A stretch of DNA of 64,000 nucleotides, from positions 49,286-113,285 of the forward strand of contig NZ_JALJRW010000013.1 of NCBI RefSeq assembly GCF_024519465.1, read 5' to 3'. Source of the DNA: Stenotrophomonas sp. Ste86 (GTDB taxonomy: Bacteria > Pseudomonadota > Gammaproteobacteria > Xanthomonadales > Xanthomonadaceae). A program made the translations under genes and the position numbers. Positions within the stretch are counted from its first letter, which is position 1, and each line of letters begins with the position of its first letter. Below the pieces are notes generated by a model that made no database searches, was not told the origin of the DNA, and saw nothing but the letters and a program-made list of their open reading frames with translations. Below, one piece after another: positions 8,772 to 18,909 of the stretch.

Positions 8772-8941
8772 GGCCTCGGCCGCGTTCCCACGGCCAGCGG
8801 CAGGCGCGCGATCCTGCCCGTGGCCGACGCATGCCCACCCGCTGGCGGACGTAATTCTTCGCTGGCATAGTCGCGCCGCCCCCCGATCGGGGGCGCGGTA
8901 CCGGCGGCCGCCGGCCCACAACCTGCCAGGCAAGACTGCAT

Positions 8942-9589
8942 ATGGACATGCACAACCCCTACAGCCCGCCGCGCCAGACGTTACCCTCGGCTGGTCAGCC
9001 GATGTCGGCGCCCCTGCCGCCGGACCAGCGTGCGGGGCTGCTGCAGGCGACCGACAAGCCCATGTACTTCGCTCCCGGCACGTTCAAGCTTGCCGCGATG
9101 TCGTTGGCGACGTTCGGCCTGTACACGATGTACTGGTTCTGGCGTAACTGGCAGGCCATCCAGCGCGAAAGCGGCCAAGACCTGTGGCCGTGGGCACGTG
9201 CAGTGTTCTGCCCGCTCTGGTGCTTCTCCTGCTTTGCCCAGCTCGCCGATCTGGTGCGCGGCCGCCGCCGCGAACTGGCCTTTCCAGTGGCGCTGCTGGG
9301 CATTGTGTTCCTGGTCCTCAACCTGGTCGGCCGGCTGGACAACGCCGCCTCCCTGCTGGCGTTCCTGAGCTTCGTTCCGTTGTTGCCGGTCAACGCGCTA
9401 CTGCGCCAGTACCATCGCGACGAGCGCATCGACAGCACGCGACTGGACCGCCTGACGATCTGGCACGTCCTGATCCTCCTGGCAGGCGGCATGTTGTTGT
9501 TGATGCTCCTGGCGGTGATCATCCTGGGCGAAGTAAGCATCAACCTGCCGCAAGGCACGCTGACTTGGATTGATGATCTGGGTTCATGA
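8942..9589 (+). CDS. multipass membrane protein of unknown function
   Basis: A 215-residue protein I cannot assign to a function. The first 50 residues are polar and proline-rich (NPYSPP near the start). From about residue 58 there are roughly five hydrophobic segments, including FGLYTMYWFWRNW, PVALLGIVFLVLNLVG and ILLAGGMLLLMLLAVIIL. It may relate to DUF4234-like inner-membrane proteins because of the early helix followed by YWFWRNW. It follows pilU after 170 bases without clear signals. Confidence 0.7.
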   Translation: MDMHNPYSPPRQTLPSAGQPMSAPLPPDQRAGLLQATDKPMYFAPGTFKLAAMSLATFGLYTMYWFWRNWQAIQRESGQDLWPWARAVFCPLWCFSCFAQLADLVRGRRRELAFPVALLGIVFLVLNLVGRLDNAASLLAFLSFVPLLPVNALLRQYHRDERIDSTRLDRLTIWHVLILLAGGMLLLMLLAVIILGEVSINLPQGTLTWIDDLGS

Positions 9590-10666
<1,077 letters not shown>

Positions 10667-10764
10667 GCTGGCATCCGTCTGCCCGGACGCAGGACCAATG
10701 GTCGTGCGTTACCGGTGCGCGGCGTAGCGACCGTCGGTCATCACGCCACGCACCGGACATCCCG

Positions 10765-10789
10765 GTAGGTACCGACCATGGGTCGGCAC
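10765..10789 (+). repeat. degenerate GTAG REP element
   Basis: GTAG followed by a CCGACC-ATG-GGTCGG palindrome, in the convergent gap between the aldo/keto reductase and the hydrolase genes. A poorer relative may lie just upstream at about 10710-10735. Confidence 0.75.
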
Positions 10790-10795
10790 GCCTCC

Positions 10796-11617
10796 TCAGC
10801 CCCGGATGAACGCCAACAGGTCCGCATTGATCACGTCCGCGTGCGTCGTGCACATGCCATGCGGGTAGCCCTTGTAGACCTTCAACGTGCCGTGTTTCAG
10901 CAGCGTGATCGACAGCTCGGCCGAGTCGGCGATCGGCACGATCTGATCGTCGTCGCCGTGCAGCACCAGCACCGGCACGTCGATCTTCTTCAGGTCCTCG
11001 GTGAAGTCGGTTTCTGAAAACGCCTGGATGCAGTCGTAGTGCGCGTTGATCGCGCCCGCCATGCCCTGCCGCCACCAGTTGTCGACCACGCCCTGCTGCA
11101 CCGGCGCACCCTCGCGATTGAAGCCGTAGAAGGGAATGGGCACCTCGCGGTAGAAATTGGCGCGGCCGGCGAGCAGTTGCGCGCGGAAGCCGTCGAACAC
11201 GTCCTTGGGCGTGCCGCCGGGATTGGCCGCGCTCTTGATCATGATCGGCGGCACCGCACCGACCAGCACCGCCTTGGCCACGCGGCCGGGTTTGGCCTGG
11301 GCCACGTAATGGGCCACCTCGCCACCGCCGGTGGAGTGGCCGATATGGACCGCATCGCGCAGGTCCAGGTGGTCGACCAGCGCGTTGACGTCGGCCACGT
11401 AGGTGTCCATGTCATGGCCCCCGCTGGTCTGCGAGGAACGGCCGTGGCCGCGCCGGTCATGGGCGATCACCCGATAGCCCTGCAACAGGAAGAACTGCAG
11501 TTGGGTATCCCAGTCGTCGGCGCTGAGCGGCCAGCCATGGTGGAACACGATGGGCTGGCCGTGGCCCCAGTCTTTGTAAAAAATCTCGGTCTTGTCGGGC
11601 GTGGTGACAAAAGGCAT
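10796..11617 (-). CDS. alpha/beta hydrolase, non-heme chloroperoxidase type
   Basis: A 273-residue cofactor-free esterase/perhydrolase. The sequence follows the family closely: [26 protein letters not shown], the nucleophile elbow GHSTGGGEV, an Asp in [12 protein letters not shown] and His in KGYPHGM. Members hydrolyse esters and, with organic acids and peroxide, form peracids; the in vivo substrate is usually unknown. The length is typical. Confidence 0.93.
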   Translation of the reverse strand: MPFVTTPDKTEIFYKDWGHGQPIVFHHGWPLSADDWDTQLQFFLLQGYRVIAHDRRGHGRSSQTSGGHDMDTYVADVNALVDHLDLRDAVHIGHSTGGGEVAHYVAQAKPGRVAKAVLVGAVPPIMIKSAANPGGTPKDVFDGFRAQLLAGRANFYREVPIPFYGFNREGAPVQQGVVDNWWRQGMAGAINAHYDCIQAFSETDFTEDLKKIDVPVLVLHGDDDQIVPIADSAELSITLLKHGTLKVYKGYPHGMCTTHADVINADLLAFIRG

Positions 11618-11787
11618 GACGCGGACTCCGGGGGAGGGAAGGGCGGGGCGGGAAGTGCCTTGGCATGCTGCGCAGCAGCGCGTTCAGCCGGCATGAAAGA
11701 CCGATGTCGATTTCCCCCGCCCTGGTGCGTCGTAGGAGCAGAACCGTCCATTCCGGCGCGGTCGCACCCCCCCAGCGAGGCAACGTC

Positions 11788-11997
11788 ATGCGCGATACCC
11801 CCAAGGTCAATGGCCCGGCGTCGTATTTCCCGTCCATCGAGAAGACCTACGGCCAGCCGGTCGGGCACTGGCTGGCGCTGCTGGTAGCCCAGGGCGGGGG
11901 CAGGCACATGGAACTGGTGGCCTTCCTCAAGACCGAGCACGGGCTCGGCCATGGGCATGCCAATGCGCTGGTGGCGCACCATCTCAAGAGCGGCTGA
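11788..11997 (+). CDS. DUF4287 small protein
   Basis: A 69-residue protein matching the DUF4287 family: PASYFPSIEKTYGQPVGHWL, HMELVAFLKTEHGLGHGHAN and ALVAHHLKSG. The ATG at 11788 opens the conserved core; the frame stays open upstream but without family resemblance. Small basic helical proteins of this family are often stand-alone or fused to DUF5655. The function is unknown. Confidence 0.8.
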   Translation: MRDTPKVNGPASYFPSIEKTYGQPVGHWLALLVAQGGGRHMELVAFLKTEHGLGHGHANALVAHHLKSG

Positions 11998-12086
11998 CCC
12001 CGCAGAGGGGCGGCTGAATCGCGTTCACCTGCAACTGTCACGCCGATCGTGTCTAATACCGCTCCCCACGTTCACCCCCCACCCCC

Positions 12087-12794
12087 ATGTCCCTTGATTC
12101 CCATGGCCCCGCGCCGTGCGACGACGCTGACGGCCATCTGGTCACCGCCGGCCCGCTGACCCCGCCGCCGGACAGTGCCGGTACCGTCGCCGACGAAACA
12201 GCGCTGCGCCATTCGGTGGCCGAGGACGTGCAGGGCATGGTCCTGGCCACGCTGGTGGCCTCGCTGGGGCTGGCCATCTTCGCCAAGGGTGGGCTGATGA
12301 TCGGCGGCATGGCCGGGCTGGCGTTCCTGGCCCACTACGCCTTCGGCTGGAATTTCGGCCTGGTGTTCGTGCTGGTCAATCTGCCGTTCTACTGGGTGGC
12401 CGTGCGCCGGATGGGCTGGGAGTTCACCCTGAAGACCTTTGCCGCGGTCACCGCCTGCGGCGTGCTCACCGACCTGCTGCCGCGCTGGGCCGACTTTGCC
12501 CACATCGCCCCGCTGTACTCGGCGCTGGTGGGCGGCGCGCTGGCCGGGCTGGGCATCCTGTTCTACATCCGCCACCGCGCCAGCCTCGGCGGCATCGGCA
12601 TCCTCGCGGTGTACCTGCAGCGCACCCGTGGCTGGAGCGCAGGCAAGGTGCAGATGTCCTTCGACACGCTGCTGATGTGCGTGGCTTTCTTCGTGCTGTC
12701 CCCGTCCCAGGTGATGTACTCGGCCATCGGCGCGGTGGTGCTCAGCCTGGTGCTGATGTTCAACCACCGGCCGGGCCGGTACATGGGCGTCTAA
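12087..12794 (+). CDS. YitT-family membrane protein
   Basis: A 235-residue protein. After about 45 polar residues come five or six hydrophobic segments with the YitT (DUF161) signature: GLAIFAKGGLMIGGMAGLAF, LVFVLVNLPFYW and SLGGIGILAVYLQ. The C-terminal DUF2179 domain of Bacillus YitT is absent, as usual in proteobacterial forms. The role is not established; transport or stress functions have been suggested for relatives. Confidence 0.88.
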   Translation: MSLDSHGPAPCDDADGHLVTAGPLTPPPDSAGTVADETALRHSVAEDVQGMVLATLVASLGLAIFAKGGLMIGGMAGLAFLAHYAFGWNFGLVFVLVNLPFYWVAVRRMGWEFTLKTFAAVTACGVLTDLLPRWADFAHIAPLYSALVGGALAGLGILFYIRHRASLGGIGILAVYLQRTRGWSAGKVQMSFDTLLMCVAFFVLSPSQVMYSAIGAVVLSLVLMFNHRPGRYMGV

Positions 12795-12797
12795 CCG

Positions 12798-12822
12798 GTA
12801 GGTGCCGACCGCTGTCGGTGCG
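12798..12822 (+). repeat. degenerate GTAG REP element
   Basis: GTAG plus a CCGACCGCTGTCGG imperfect palindrome just after the yitT-like gene. A diverged reverse partner (CGTCTACCGACCGG, about 12855-12868) overlaps the end of tag. Confidence 0.7.
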
Positions 12823-12857
12823 CGATCCCCGCCACGGTCAACACCAACGGTAGCCGT

Positions 12858-13406
12858 CTACCGACCGGCCGACGCGGGCCGCGGGTCGGCACGCAGTTTC
12901 TGCAGCCGCGCGTACACCGGGCAGTCCGGGCTGTGCGCGCCGGGCAGGTAGCCCAGGCTCATCAGGAACTCGCCGGTGATCTCACCGCCGGTGAAGCGGA
13001 AGGTCTTCTTGAACAGCTTCACCCACCCCGCCTTGTCCTGCGGGTGGTGCGCGTCCAGCCACGCCGCGAAGCTGCCATGGCTGGCCCGCAACTGCTGGAT
13101 CACCTGCGCGTTGTGGACTGCTGCATGCACCTTGAGCCGGTTGCGGATGATCCGCGCATCGCCCAGCAGGCGCTCGATGTCGCGTTCGCCATACGCGGCC
13201 ACCGTGTCCACGTGGAAGCCGTCGTAGGCTGCGCGGAAGCCCTCGCGCTTCTTCAGGATGGTCTCCCAGCTGAGCCCTGCCTGGTTGATTTCCAGCAGCA
13301 GGCGCTCGAACAGCTCGCGCTCCTCGCGTTGCGGGAAGCCGTACTCGTGGTCGTGGTAGTGGCCGTGGACGGGATGGCCGGGGGCGATGAGGCAGTAGCC
13401 GGACAC
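12858..13406 (-). CDS. tag: DNA-3-methyladenine glycosylase I
   Basis: A 182-residue base-excision enzyme removing 3-methyladenine from alkylated DNA. It keeps the family blocks YHDHEYGFP (zinc and catalytic region), [22 protein letters not shown] and [12 protein letters not shown] with the late His and Cys ligands. I chose the GTG at 13406 because a perfect AAGGAG lies six bases upstream and SGYC opens the conserved region; an ATG at 13451 is also in frame. The first zinc ligand appears to be the Cys of GYC. Confidence 0.92.
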   Translation of the reverse strand: MSGYCLIAPGHPVHGHYHDHEYGFPQREERELFERLLLEINQAGLSWETILKKREGFRAAYDGFHVDTVAAYGERDIERLLGDARIIRNRLKVHAAVHNAQVIQQLRASHGSFAAWLDAHHPQDKAGWVKLFKKTFRFTGGEITGEFLMSLGYLPGAHSPDCPVYARLQKLRADPRPASAGR

Positions 13407-13514
13407 GTGCAGCTCCTTGGAATAGCGGGTCAACCGCGCAGGCCGGGGCACGCGCAGGCCTGCATTATGTCAGCGCGAAAGCGCACATCGCGGCCAGCGG
13501 CTAGAATGGCCCCC

Positions 13515-14081
13515 ATGTCCGAGCTTTCCACCTCCCTCGCCCATCACCTGCTGGTCGCGCTGCCGTCGCTGACCGATCCCACCTTCGCGCGCAGTGTCGC
13601 GCTGATCTGCCAGCACGACGACAACGGTGCGATGGGGGTGCTGGTCAACCAGCCTTCCGAGTACACGCTGGGCGAAGTGCTGGCGCAGATGGATATCGAC
13701 ACCGACGACAGCGCCCTGCGCGGGCAGGTCGTACTCAATGGCGGCCCGGTGCATCCCGAGCGCGGCTTCGTGCTGCATGACGATGCACGCGGCTGGGATT
13801 CCAGCCTGGCCGTGGGACAGGGCGTGTTCCTGACCACCTCGCGCGACATCCTCGAAGCGATGGCGCGCGGCGAAGGGCCACGCAATGCGCTGGTCACCCT
13901 CGGCTGCGCCGGCTGGAGCGAAGGCCAGCTGGAAAGCGAGCTGTCCGAGAACAGCTGGTTGACTGTGCCGGCCGATACCGATCTCCTGTTCAGCACGCCG
14001 CTGGACCAGCGCTGGCAAGGCGCGGCGTCGCGGATCGGCGTGGACCTGTTCCGCCTTACCGATTACAGCGGCCATGTCTGA
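13515..14081 (+). CDS. yqgE: YqgE/AlgH family protein (DUF179)
   Basis: A 188-residue cytoplasmic protein of the YqgE/AlgH family. The conserved [28 protein letters not shown] and [13 protein letters not shown] segments are present. The molecular function is unproven; P. aeruginosa AlgH was linked to alginate regulation. It overlaps ruvX by eight bases and heads yqgE-ruvX-pyrB, an order kept in pseudomonads and xanthomonads. Confidence 0.95.
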   Translation: MSELSTSLAHHLLVALPSLTDPTFARSVALICQHDDNGAMGVLVNQPSEYTLGEVLAQMDIDTDDSALRGQVVLNGGPVHPERGFVLHDDARGWDSSLAVGQGVFLTTSRDILEAMARGEGPRNALVTLGCAGWSEGQLESELSENSWLTVPADTDLLFSTPLDQRWQGAASRIGVDLFRLTDYSGHV

Positions 14082-14571
14082 ACCGACCGCGCCAGCGGCG
14101 TCTGCCGGCACGCCACCGGGCATCCGTCGCGACGGCACGGTGCTCGGCTTCGATGTCGGCTCACGCCGGATCGGTGTCGCGATCGGCAGTTCGTTCGGCA
14201 CCCATGCGCGGGCGATCGCGGTGATCGACGTGCACGGCAACGGACCGGACTGGGCCGCGGTCGAACGCCTGATCAAGGAATGGCGGCCTGATGGTCTGGT
14301 GGTCGGCGATCCGCTGACCCTGGACGGCCAGGACCAGCCCAACCGCAAGCGCGCGCAGGGCTTTGCCCGCCAGCTGCGGGAACGTTTCAAGCTGCCGGTG
14401 GTGCTGGTCGACGAGCGCTCCAGCTCGGTCGAGGCGGCCCGCCGGTTCGCGGTCGAGCGCGCCGAAGGCCGCAAGCGTCGCCGCGACGCCGCCACCCTGG
14501 ATGCGGTGGCCGCCGCGGTGATCATCGAACGCTGGCTGTCCAGCCCCGACGACGCCACCCCCGTTTCCTGA
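14074..14571 (+). CDS. ruvX: RuvX/YqgF putative Holliday-junction resolvase
   Basis: A 165-residue RNase H-like nuclease. Catalytic acids are in [14 protein letters not shown], in LVDERSS and in the late DAVAAAVII motif. The N-terminus is about 20 residues longer than in E. coli YqgF. Relatives act on 16S rRNA 5' end maturation as well as on junction DNA. It is translationally coupled to yqgE and followed by pyrB after 16 bases. Confidence 0.95.
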   Translation: MSEPTAPAASAGTPPGIRRDGTVLGFDVGSRRIGVAIGSSFGTHARAIAVIDVHGNGPDWAAVERLIKEWRPDGLVVGDPLTLDGQDQPNRKRAQGFARQLRERFKLPVVLVDERSSSVEAARRFAVERAEGRKRRRDAATLDAVAAAVIIERWLSSPDDATPVS

Positions 14572-14587
14572 GCCCCAGACCCTGCCC

Positions 14588-15538
14588 ATGACCGCCTCGC
14601 AACTCGATTCCGATGGACGCCTGCGCCACCTGCTGACCCTGGAAGGTCTGCCCCGTCAAACCCTGTTGCAGCTGCTCGACCGCGCCGGTCAGATCCGCGA
14701 TGCGGCGGTTGGCCGGGTGGGCAACAAGCGCCATGTGCTGGGCGGGTCGGCGGTGTGCACGCTGTTCTTCGAACCCTCCACGCGCACCCGCAGCTCGTTC
14801 CAGCTGGCCGCGCAGCGGCTGGGTGCGGACGTGCTCAACTTCGATGCGTCCACCTCGTCCACGCGCAAGGGCGAAACCGCCTGCGACACGCTGAAGAACC
14901 TGGAAGCGATGGGCGTGCGTGGCTTCGTCGTGCGCCACCCCGACGATGGCGCCGTGGCCGAACTGGCGTCCGCCGCCGGCGAAGGCACCGCGCTGATCAA
15001 TGCCGGCGACGGCCGCAGCGCGCACCCTACCCAGGGCCTGCTGGACATGCTCACCCTGCGCCAGGCCAAGGGCAGCGATTTCTCGAAGATGAAGGTGCTG
15101 ATCGTCGGCGACGTGAAGCATTCGCGCGTGGCCCGCACCGACCTGCATGCGCTGCGCACGCTGGGCGTGGGCGAAATCCGCGTCTGCGGCCCGCAGTCAC
15201 TGCTGCCCGACGATGACACCCTCAAGGGCTGCATCGTTGGCCAGGACTTCGACGCCCTGCTCGAAGGCGCCGATGCGTTGATGATGCTGCGTCTGCAGCG
15301 CGAGCGCATGGAAGAAGGCCTGGTGCCCTCGATCGAGCAGTACCACGCACAGTACGGCCTGGATGCCGCGCGCCTCAAGCGCGCCGGCACCGATGCGGCC
15401 GTGCTGCACCCCGGCCCGATCAACCGCGGCGTGGAAGTCACCGACGAAGTGGCCGATGGCCCGCAATCGTGGGTGCTGCGCCAGGTGGCCAACGGCGTCG
15501 CCGTCCGCATGGCGGTGCTGGAAACCCTGCTGGGCTGA
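14588..15538 (+). CDS. pyrB: aspartate carbamoyltransferase catalytic subunit
   Basis: A 316-residue enzyme joining carbamoyl phosphate and aspartate, the first committed step of pyrimidine synthesis. The carbamoyl-phosphate loop FFEPSTRTRSSFQLA, HPTQGLLDML and the aspartate-domain HPGPINRGVE are present. Neither an inactive pyrC-like subunit nor pyrI follows in this window; REP elements start within ten bases of the stop. Confidence 0.97.
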   Translation: MTASQLDSDGRLRHLLTLEGLPRQTLLQLLDRAGQIRDAAVGRVGNKRHVLGGSAVCTLFFEPSTRTRSSFQLAAQRLGADVLNFDASTSSTRKGETACDTLKNLEAMGVRGFVVRHPDDGAVAELASAAGEGTALINAGDGRSAHPTQGLLDMLTLRQAKGSDFSKMKVLIVGDVKHSRVARTDLHALRTLGVGEIRVCGPQSLLPDDDTLKGCIVGQDFDALLEGADALMMLRLQRERMEEGLVPSIEQYHAQYGLDAARLKRAGTDAAVLHPGPINRGVEVTDEVADGPQSWVLRQVANGVAVRMAVLETLLG

Positions 15539-15546
15539 CCAGCCTG

Positions 15547-15654
15547 GCGGTGCCGGCCGCTGGCCGGCTCCACAGCAAACCGGGTAGTGCCGGCCGCTGG
15601 CCGGCTCCGCATGAACCTCACCCTCGTGATGAGCCGGCCAGCGGCCGGCACTAC
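15547..15654. repeat. REP cluster downstream of pyrB and RAYT
   Basis: Three GCCGGCCGCTGGCCGGC elements: a diverged forward copy (GCGG instead of GTAG, about 15547-15570), a forward copy at 15584-15607 and a reverse copy at 15631-15654. The last contributes the stop codon of the RAYT gene. With the cluster at 16179-16340 they bracket the transposase. Confidence 0.93.
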
Positions 15655-16106
15655 CGGTCATGGGGCCAGATGCTCCATGTGTATGGATAGTTCCCGATCT
15701 GTTCGGACAAGCCTGCGCGAACCGGATTGCCGAGGATGTACATGGCATGCCGATGCAGGGAATCTTCAGAGCGCACCGCGTGATCGTGATACCCCGCCTG
15801 CCACACCGCGCCGCCACGGCCGCGCATGCGGTTGAGTGCCAACGCACTCGATGATTTGAAGCGGCGTGCTACATCGCTCAGTGGTTTTGCGTCCAACTCC
15901 AACAGCCAATGCACATGGTCCGGCATCACCACCCAGGCCAACGACCGCGCATAGCCGCGCTGATCGATCTCCTGCAGGTGGGTGATGGCAATGGCTGCTG
16001 CGCGGGGGTCTGCGAACCAGCGGCGGCGGTTGTCGCAGACCATCGTCAAGACGTAGCTCTGGCCGGGAAGCGAACAGCGGCCTGCGCGTAGTCGGGAGGA
16101 GCTCAT
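15651..16106 (-). CDS. REP-associated tyrosine transposase (RAYT)
   Basis: A 151-residue Y1/HUH-type transposase of the IS200-related TnpA-REP group. Evidence is the HUH motif in VMPDHVHWLLEL, the conserved Trp/Gln block AVWQAGYHDHAVR, and the C-terminal YILGNPVRAGL that holds the likely nucleophilic tyrosine region. RAYTs are domesticated single-copy enzymes thought to spread REP palindromes. This one lies between two REP clusters with the same GTAG-GCCGGCC core, the classic REPtron layout. Its TAG stop lies in the GTAG of the adjacent reverse element. Confidence 0.92.
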   Translation of the reverse strand: MSSSRLRAGRCSLPGQSYVLTMVCDNRRRWFADPRAAAIAITHLQEIDQRGYARSLAWVVMPDHVHWLLELDAKPLSDVARRFKSSSALALNRMRGRGGAVWQAGYHDHAVRSEDSLHRHAMYILGNPVRAGLSEQIGNYPYTWSIWPHDR

Positions 16107-16178
16107 GACGCATCTTCAGCGATCCCACAGCTTCACGATGCCGGTCGAATACCAAGGCACGTGTGGGGAAGAGCCCCG

Positions 16179-16340
16179 GTAGTGCCGGCCGCTGGCCGGC
16201 TCTGCATGAATCCAACGGCATGGGGAGCCGGCCAGCGGCCGGCACTACCTGGGGATTGTGGGTTTATCGGGAGCCGGCCAGCGGCCGGCACTACCCGGGG
16301 ATTGTGGGTTTATCGGGAGCCGGCCAGCGGCCGGCACTAC
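16179..16340. repeat. REP cluster with 46-base tandem period
   Basis: One forward element (16179-16202) is followed by three reverse elements (16225-16248, 16271-16294, 16317-16340). The last three are copies of one 46-base unit, a REP plus a linker containing GGGGATTGTGGGTTTATCGG, so they arose by tandem duplication. The cluster lies between the RAYT start and the 3' end of the esterase gene. Confidence 0.94.
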
Positions 16341-16349
16341 CCGGCGCGA

Positions 16350-17150
16350 TCAGCGGCGCTGCGCGAACAGCCACGCCCACATCGCCGCATCGGCATAGGT
16401 GGCATCCCAGGCATTGTGGTTGCCGTCCGGATACTCGGTGTAGCGCACATCGTCGGCGCCCGCCTCGGCGAATGCGGCCTTCAATCGGCGGTCGTCCTCC
16501 GGCGGCACCACGTCATCCAGCGCGCCATGGAACATCCAGATCGGCACGTGTTTGAGGCGCTTGGCGATGGCCGCGTACGGATCGGCTTCATGGGCCACGT
16601 CCTCCACGAACAGGGTGGGGCGCACCGCGCGCGGGGCCAGCACGGCGCCGCAGACCGGCACGATGGCGGCAAAACGCTGCGGATTGTCCAAGGCGATGTT
16701 CCAGCTGCCGTAGCCGCCCATCGACATGCCGGTCAGGTACTGGCGCTGCGGGTCGGCACCGAACTCGGCAAGGGCGGCATCCAGGGCCGCCAATGCCATC
16801 CGGTTGTTGGCCCCCGACCATTCTTCGCCAGCGGGTGCCTGCGGCAACACGACCAGGGCAGGGAAGCGGTCAGCGTGCCGGTGCAGGTATGGGCCGAGGC
16901 CGGCCTTGGTCTGGCGCCGGCCGTCGCGGCCACGCTCGCCGGAGCCGTGCAGGAACAGCACCACCGGCAAGGGGCCGGCATCGGCCGCCGCCGCACGCGG
17001 CACGAACACCTGGTAGTGCGCCGTGCGCCCCTCGACCTTGACCGCGCGCGCGACGAAGTGGCCGCGTGCTGTCTCCGGGACGCTCGCGCAACCGCTCATG
17101 ACCATCATCGCCACCGCACACAGCAGCCACCCACCCCAACGTCGCGCCAT
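16350..17150 (-). CDS. lipoprotein esterase, PHB-depolymerase/phospholipase-like
   Basis: A 266-residue alpha/beta hydrolase. It begins with a lipoprotein signal: a hydrophobic stretch and the lipobox MSGC with Cys at about residue 21. Then come LFLHGSGERG (oxyanion), the nucleophile elbow TGMSMGGYGSW, HGALDDVVPPED with the acid, and the late His in PDGNHNAW. This pattern fits the feruloyl-esterase/PHB-depolymerase-like family anchored in the cell envelope. The substrate is not determinable here. Confidence 0.87.
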   Translation of the reverse strand: MARRWGGWLLCAVAMMVMSGCASVPETARGHFVARAVKVEGRTAHYQVFVPRAAAADAGPLPVVLFLHGSGERGRDGRRQTKAGLGPYLHRHADRFPALVVLPQAPAGEEWSGANNRMALAALDAALAEFGADPQRQYLTGMSMGGYGSWNIALDNPQRFAAIVPVCGAVLAPRAVRPTLFVEDVAHEADPYAAIAKRLKHVPIWMFHGALDDVVPPEDDRRLKAAFAEAGADDVRYTEYPDGNHNAWDATYADAAMWAWLFAQRR

Positions 17151-17217
17151 TGTCGTGCCCTGATTGAAATCGTTTTCAGTCTAGGCGCCCTGGCGGCGGG
17201 GGGCATCTTGCAGTGCA

Positions 17218-17484
17218 TCAGTCCGGGCGCGGCGCGGCGGCCAGGATCTCCATCTGCTCGATCGCCTCGGGATGCCCGTCGGCGGCGGCGGCCTGCACCT
17301 GTGCCAGGCTGGGGTGGACCACCAGCAGGATCGGATTCTCGCAGTGCGGGCAGTCGAACTGCGCCTCGTCTTCGTGCAGTTCCATGGGCATCTGACGCGC
17401 GCTGCCCTGCCACTCGCAGGCAGGGCAGGTGTAGCGGGCATCGCGCCAGCCGGGTTGGAAATAGTTGTCGAGGGTCAGGGCCAT
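17218..17484 (-). CDS. CPXCG-motif cysteine-rich protein
   Basis: An 88-residue small protein with two zinc-knuckle halves, YTCPACEWQG near residue 20 and FDCPHCENPI near residue 45, followed by a helical C-terminus. It belongs to the CPxCG-related group of presumed zinc-binding proteins of unknown role. It starts 13 bases downstream of the mgtE stop on the same strand and is probably cotranscribed with mgtE. Confidence 0.88.
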   Translation of the reverse strand: MALTLDNYFQPGWRDARYTCPACEWQGSARQMPMELHEDEAQFDCPHCENPILLVVHPSLAQVQAAAADGHPEAIEQMEILAAAPRPD

Positions 17485-17497
17485 GCGGGGTCCGGAA

Positions 17498-18859
17498 TCA
17501 ATGCAGCAGGATCAGGGTGGCCAGGCCGAGGAAGCTGAAGAAGCCCATGACGTCGGTGACCGCGGTGACCACCACGGTACCGGCCACGGCCGGGTCGACG
17601 TTCATGCGCTTGAGCATCAGCGGCAGCAGCACGCCGGCCAGGGCGGCCGCGCAGAAGTTGATGACCAGCGCCATGGCGATCACCAGCGACAGCAGGAAAC
17701 TGTGGAACCACACATAAGCGATGATGCCCACCACCGTGCCGATCAACGTGCCGTTGATCAGCGCCACGCGCGATTCCTTCCACAGCAGGATGCGTGCATT
17801 GCTCGGGCCGACCTGGCCCAGCGCGATGCCGCGCACCATCAGGGTCAGCACCTGCACCGCTGCGTTGCCGCCGACGCCGGCCACGATCGGCATCAGCACG
17901 GCCAGGGCGACCACCTTCTGCAGGGTCAGCTCGAACTGGCCGATCACGCTGGCGGCCAGGAACGCGGTGCACAGGTTGATGCCCAGCCAGACCACGCGGC
18001 CGCGTACGGCGCGCTTGATCGGCGAGAACAGATCTTCTTCTTCGTCCAGGCCGGCGGCGCCCAGCGCCTGGTGCTCGGCCTGCGAACGGATGATGTCGAC
18101 CACGTCATCGATGGTGATGCGGCCGAGCAGGATGTTGTTGTCGTCCACCACTGGCGCGGACACCCAGTCATGGTCGGAGAACTGCCGGGCCACTTCATCG
18201 GCGTTCTCGCCCACGTCGATCGCCGGTTGTTCGTCATCGATCAGCCGGTTGATCGGGGTGTTGTCCTCGTGGGTCACCAGTGCGGCCAGCGATAGCCGGC
18301 CCAGGTATTGGTGACGGCGGCTGACCACGAACAGGTGATCGGTGTGGTCGGGCAGTTCGCCGCGCAGGCGCAGGTAGCGCAGCACCACGTCCACGTTGAC
18401 GTCGGCGCGCACGGTCACCACGTCCGGGTTCATCAGGCGGCCGGCGCTGTCCTCGGGATAGGACAGCACCTGCTCAAGCCGCTCGCGGTTCTCGCGGTCC
18501 ATCGACTTGAGCACTTCATCAATGACCGTATCGGGCAGATCTTCGACCAGGTCGGCAAGGTCATCGATGTCCAGGTCTTCGACCGCGGCGATGATTTCGT
18601 CCGGGTCCATGTCGGCCAGCAGGCTTTCGCGCACTTCCTCGCCGACGTGGACCAGCACCTCGCCGTCGTCTTCCGGATCGACCAGGCCCCACACCACCTC
18701 GCGCTTGCCCGGCGGCAGCGATTCGAGCAGGTTGCCGATCTCGGCCGGCGCCAGCGTGTTGACCAGCCGGCGCACCGGACCCAGTCGCCCGCTGTCCAGT
18801 GCATCGGACAACAGCCGCAGTTGGCGTGCCGTCTTGTCGTGGCGTACGGCTTCGGCCAT
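17498..18859 (-). CDS. mgtE: magnesium transporter MgtE
   Basis: A 453-residue inner-membrane Mg2+ channel. It has an acidic N-terminal superhelical domain (residues 1-130, with LESLPPGKREVVWGLVDP), two CBS domains at about 135-260 that gate by Mg2+ binding, the connecting helix, and five membrane helices from about residue 285. These include MPIVAGVGGNAAVQVLTLMV with the conserved pore-lining PxxxGxGGN motif. A hairpin followed by a U-rich run lies just before its ribosome site. Confidence 0.96.
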   Translation of the reverse strand: MAEAVRHDKTARQLRLLSDALDSGRLGPVRRLVNTLAPAEIGNLLESLPPGKREVVWGLVDPEDDGEVLVHVGEEVRESLLADMDPDEIIAAVEDLDIDDLADLVEDLPDTVIDEVLKSMDRENRERLEQVLSYPEDSAGRLMNPDVVTVRADVNVDVVLRYLRLRGELPDHTDHLFVVSRRHQYLGRLSLAALVTHEDNTPINRLIDDEQPAIDVGENADEVARQFSDHDWVSAPVVDDNNILLGRITIDDVVDIIRSQAEHQALGAAGLDEEEDLFSPIKRAVRGRVVWLGINLCTAFLAASVIGQFELTLQKVVALAVLMPIVAGVGGNAAVQVLTLMVRGIALGQVGPSNARILLWKESRVALINGTLIGTVVGIIAYVWFHSFLLSLVIAMALVINFCAAALAGVLLPLMLKRMNVDPAVAGTVVVTAVTDVMGFFSFLGLATLILLH

Positions 18860-18874
18860 GGGCAGCTCCTGCGG

Positions 18875-18909
18875 AAAAGAAAAGGCCGCTATCCGGAACA
18901 GGATGCGGC
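18875..18909 (-). terminator. hairpin with U-rich tail between ptsI and mgtE
   Basis: On the minus strand GCCGCATCC pairs with GGATAGCGGC (18909-18885) and is followed by CTTTTCTTTT (18884-18875). It lies after the PTS operon and only 16 bases before mgtE. It is either the end of the pts transcript or an attenuator in the mgtE leader. Confidence 0.6.

Noticed and set aside
6486..8933. 815-codon minus-strand open frame opposite pilT and pilU
   Set aside because: Shadow of two well-identified ATPase genes; His/Arg-rich translation without domains.
8772..8941. GGCAGG/CCTGCC inverted repeat after pilU as a terminator
   Set aside because: No U-tract follows and the surrounding sequence is uniformly GC-rich.
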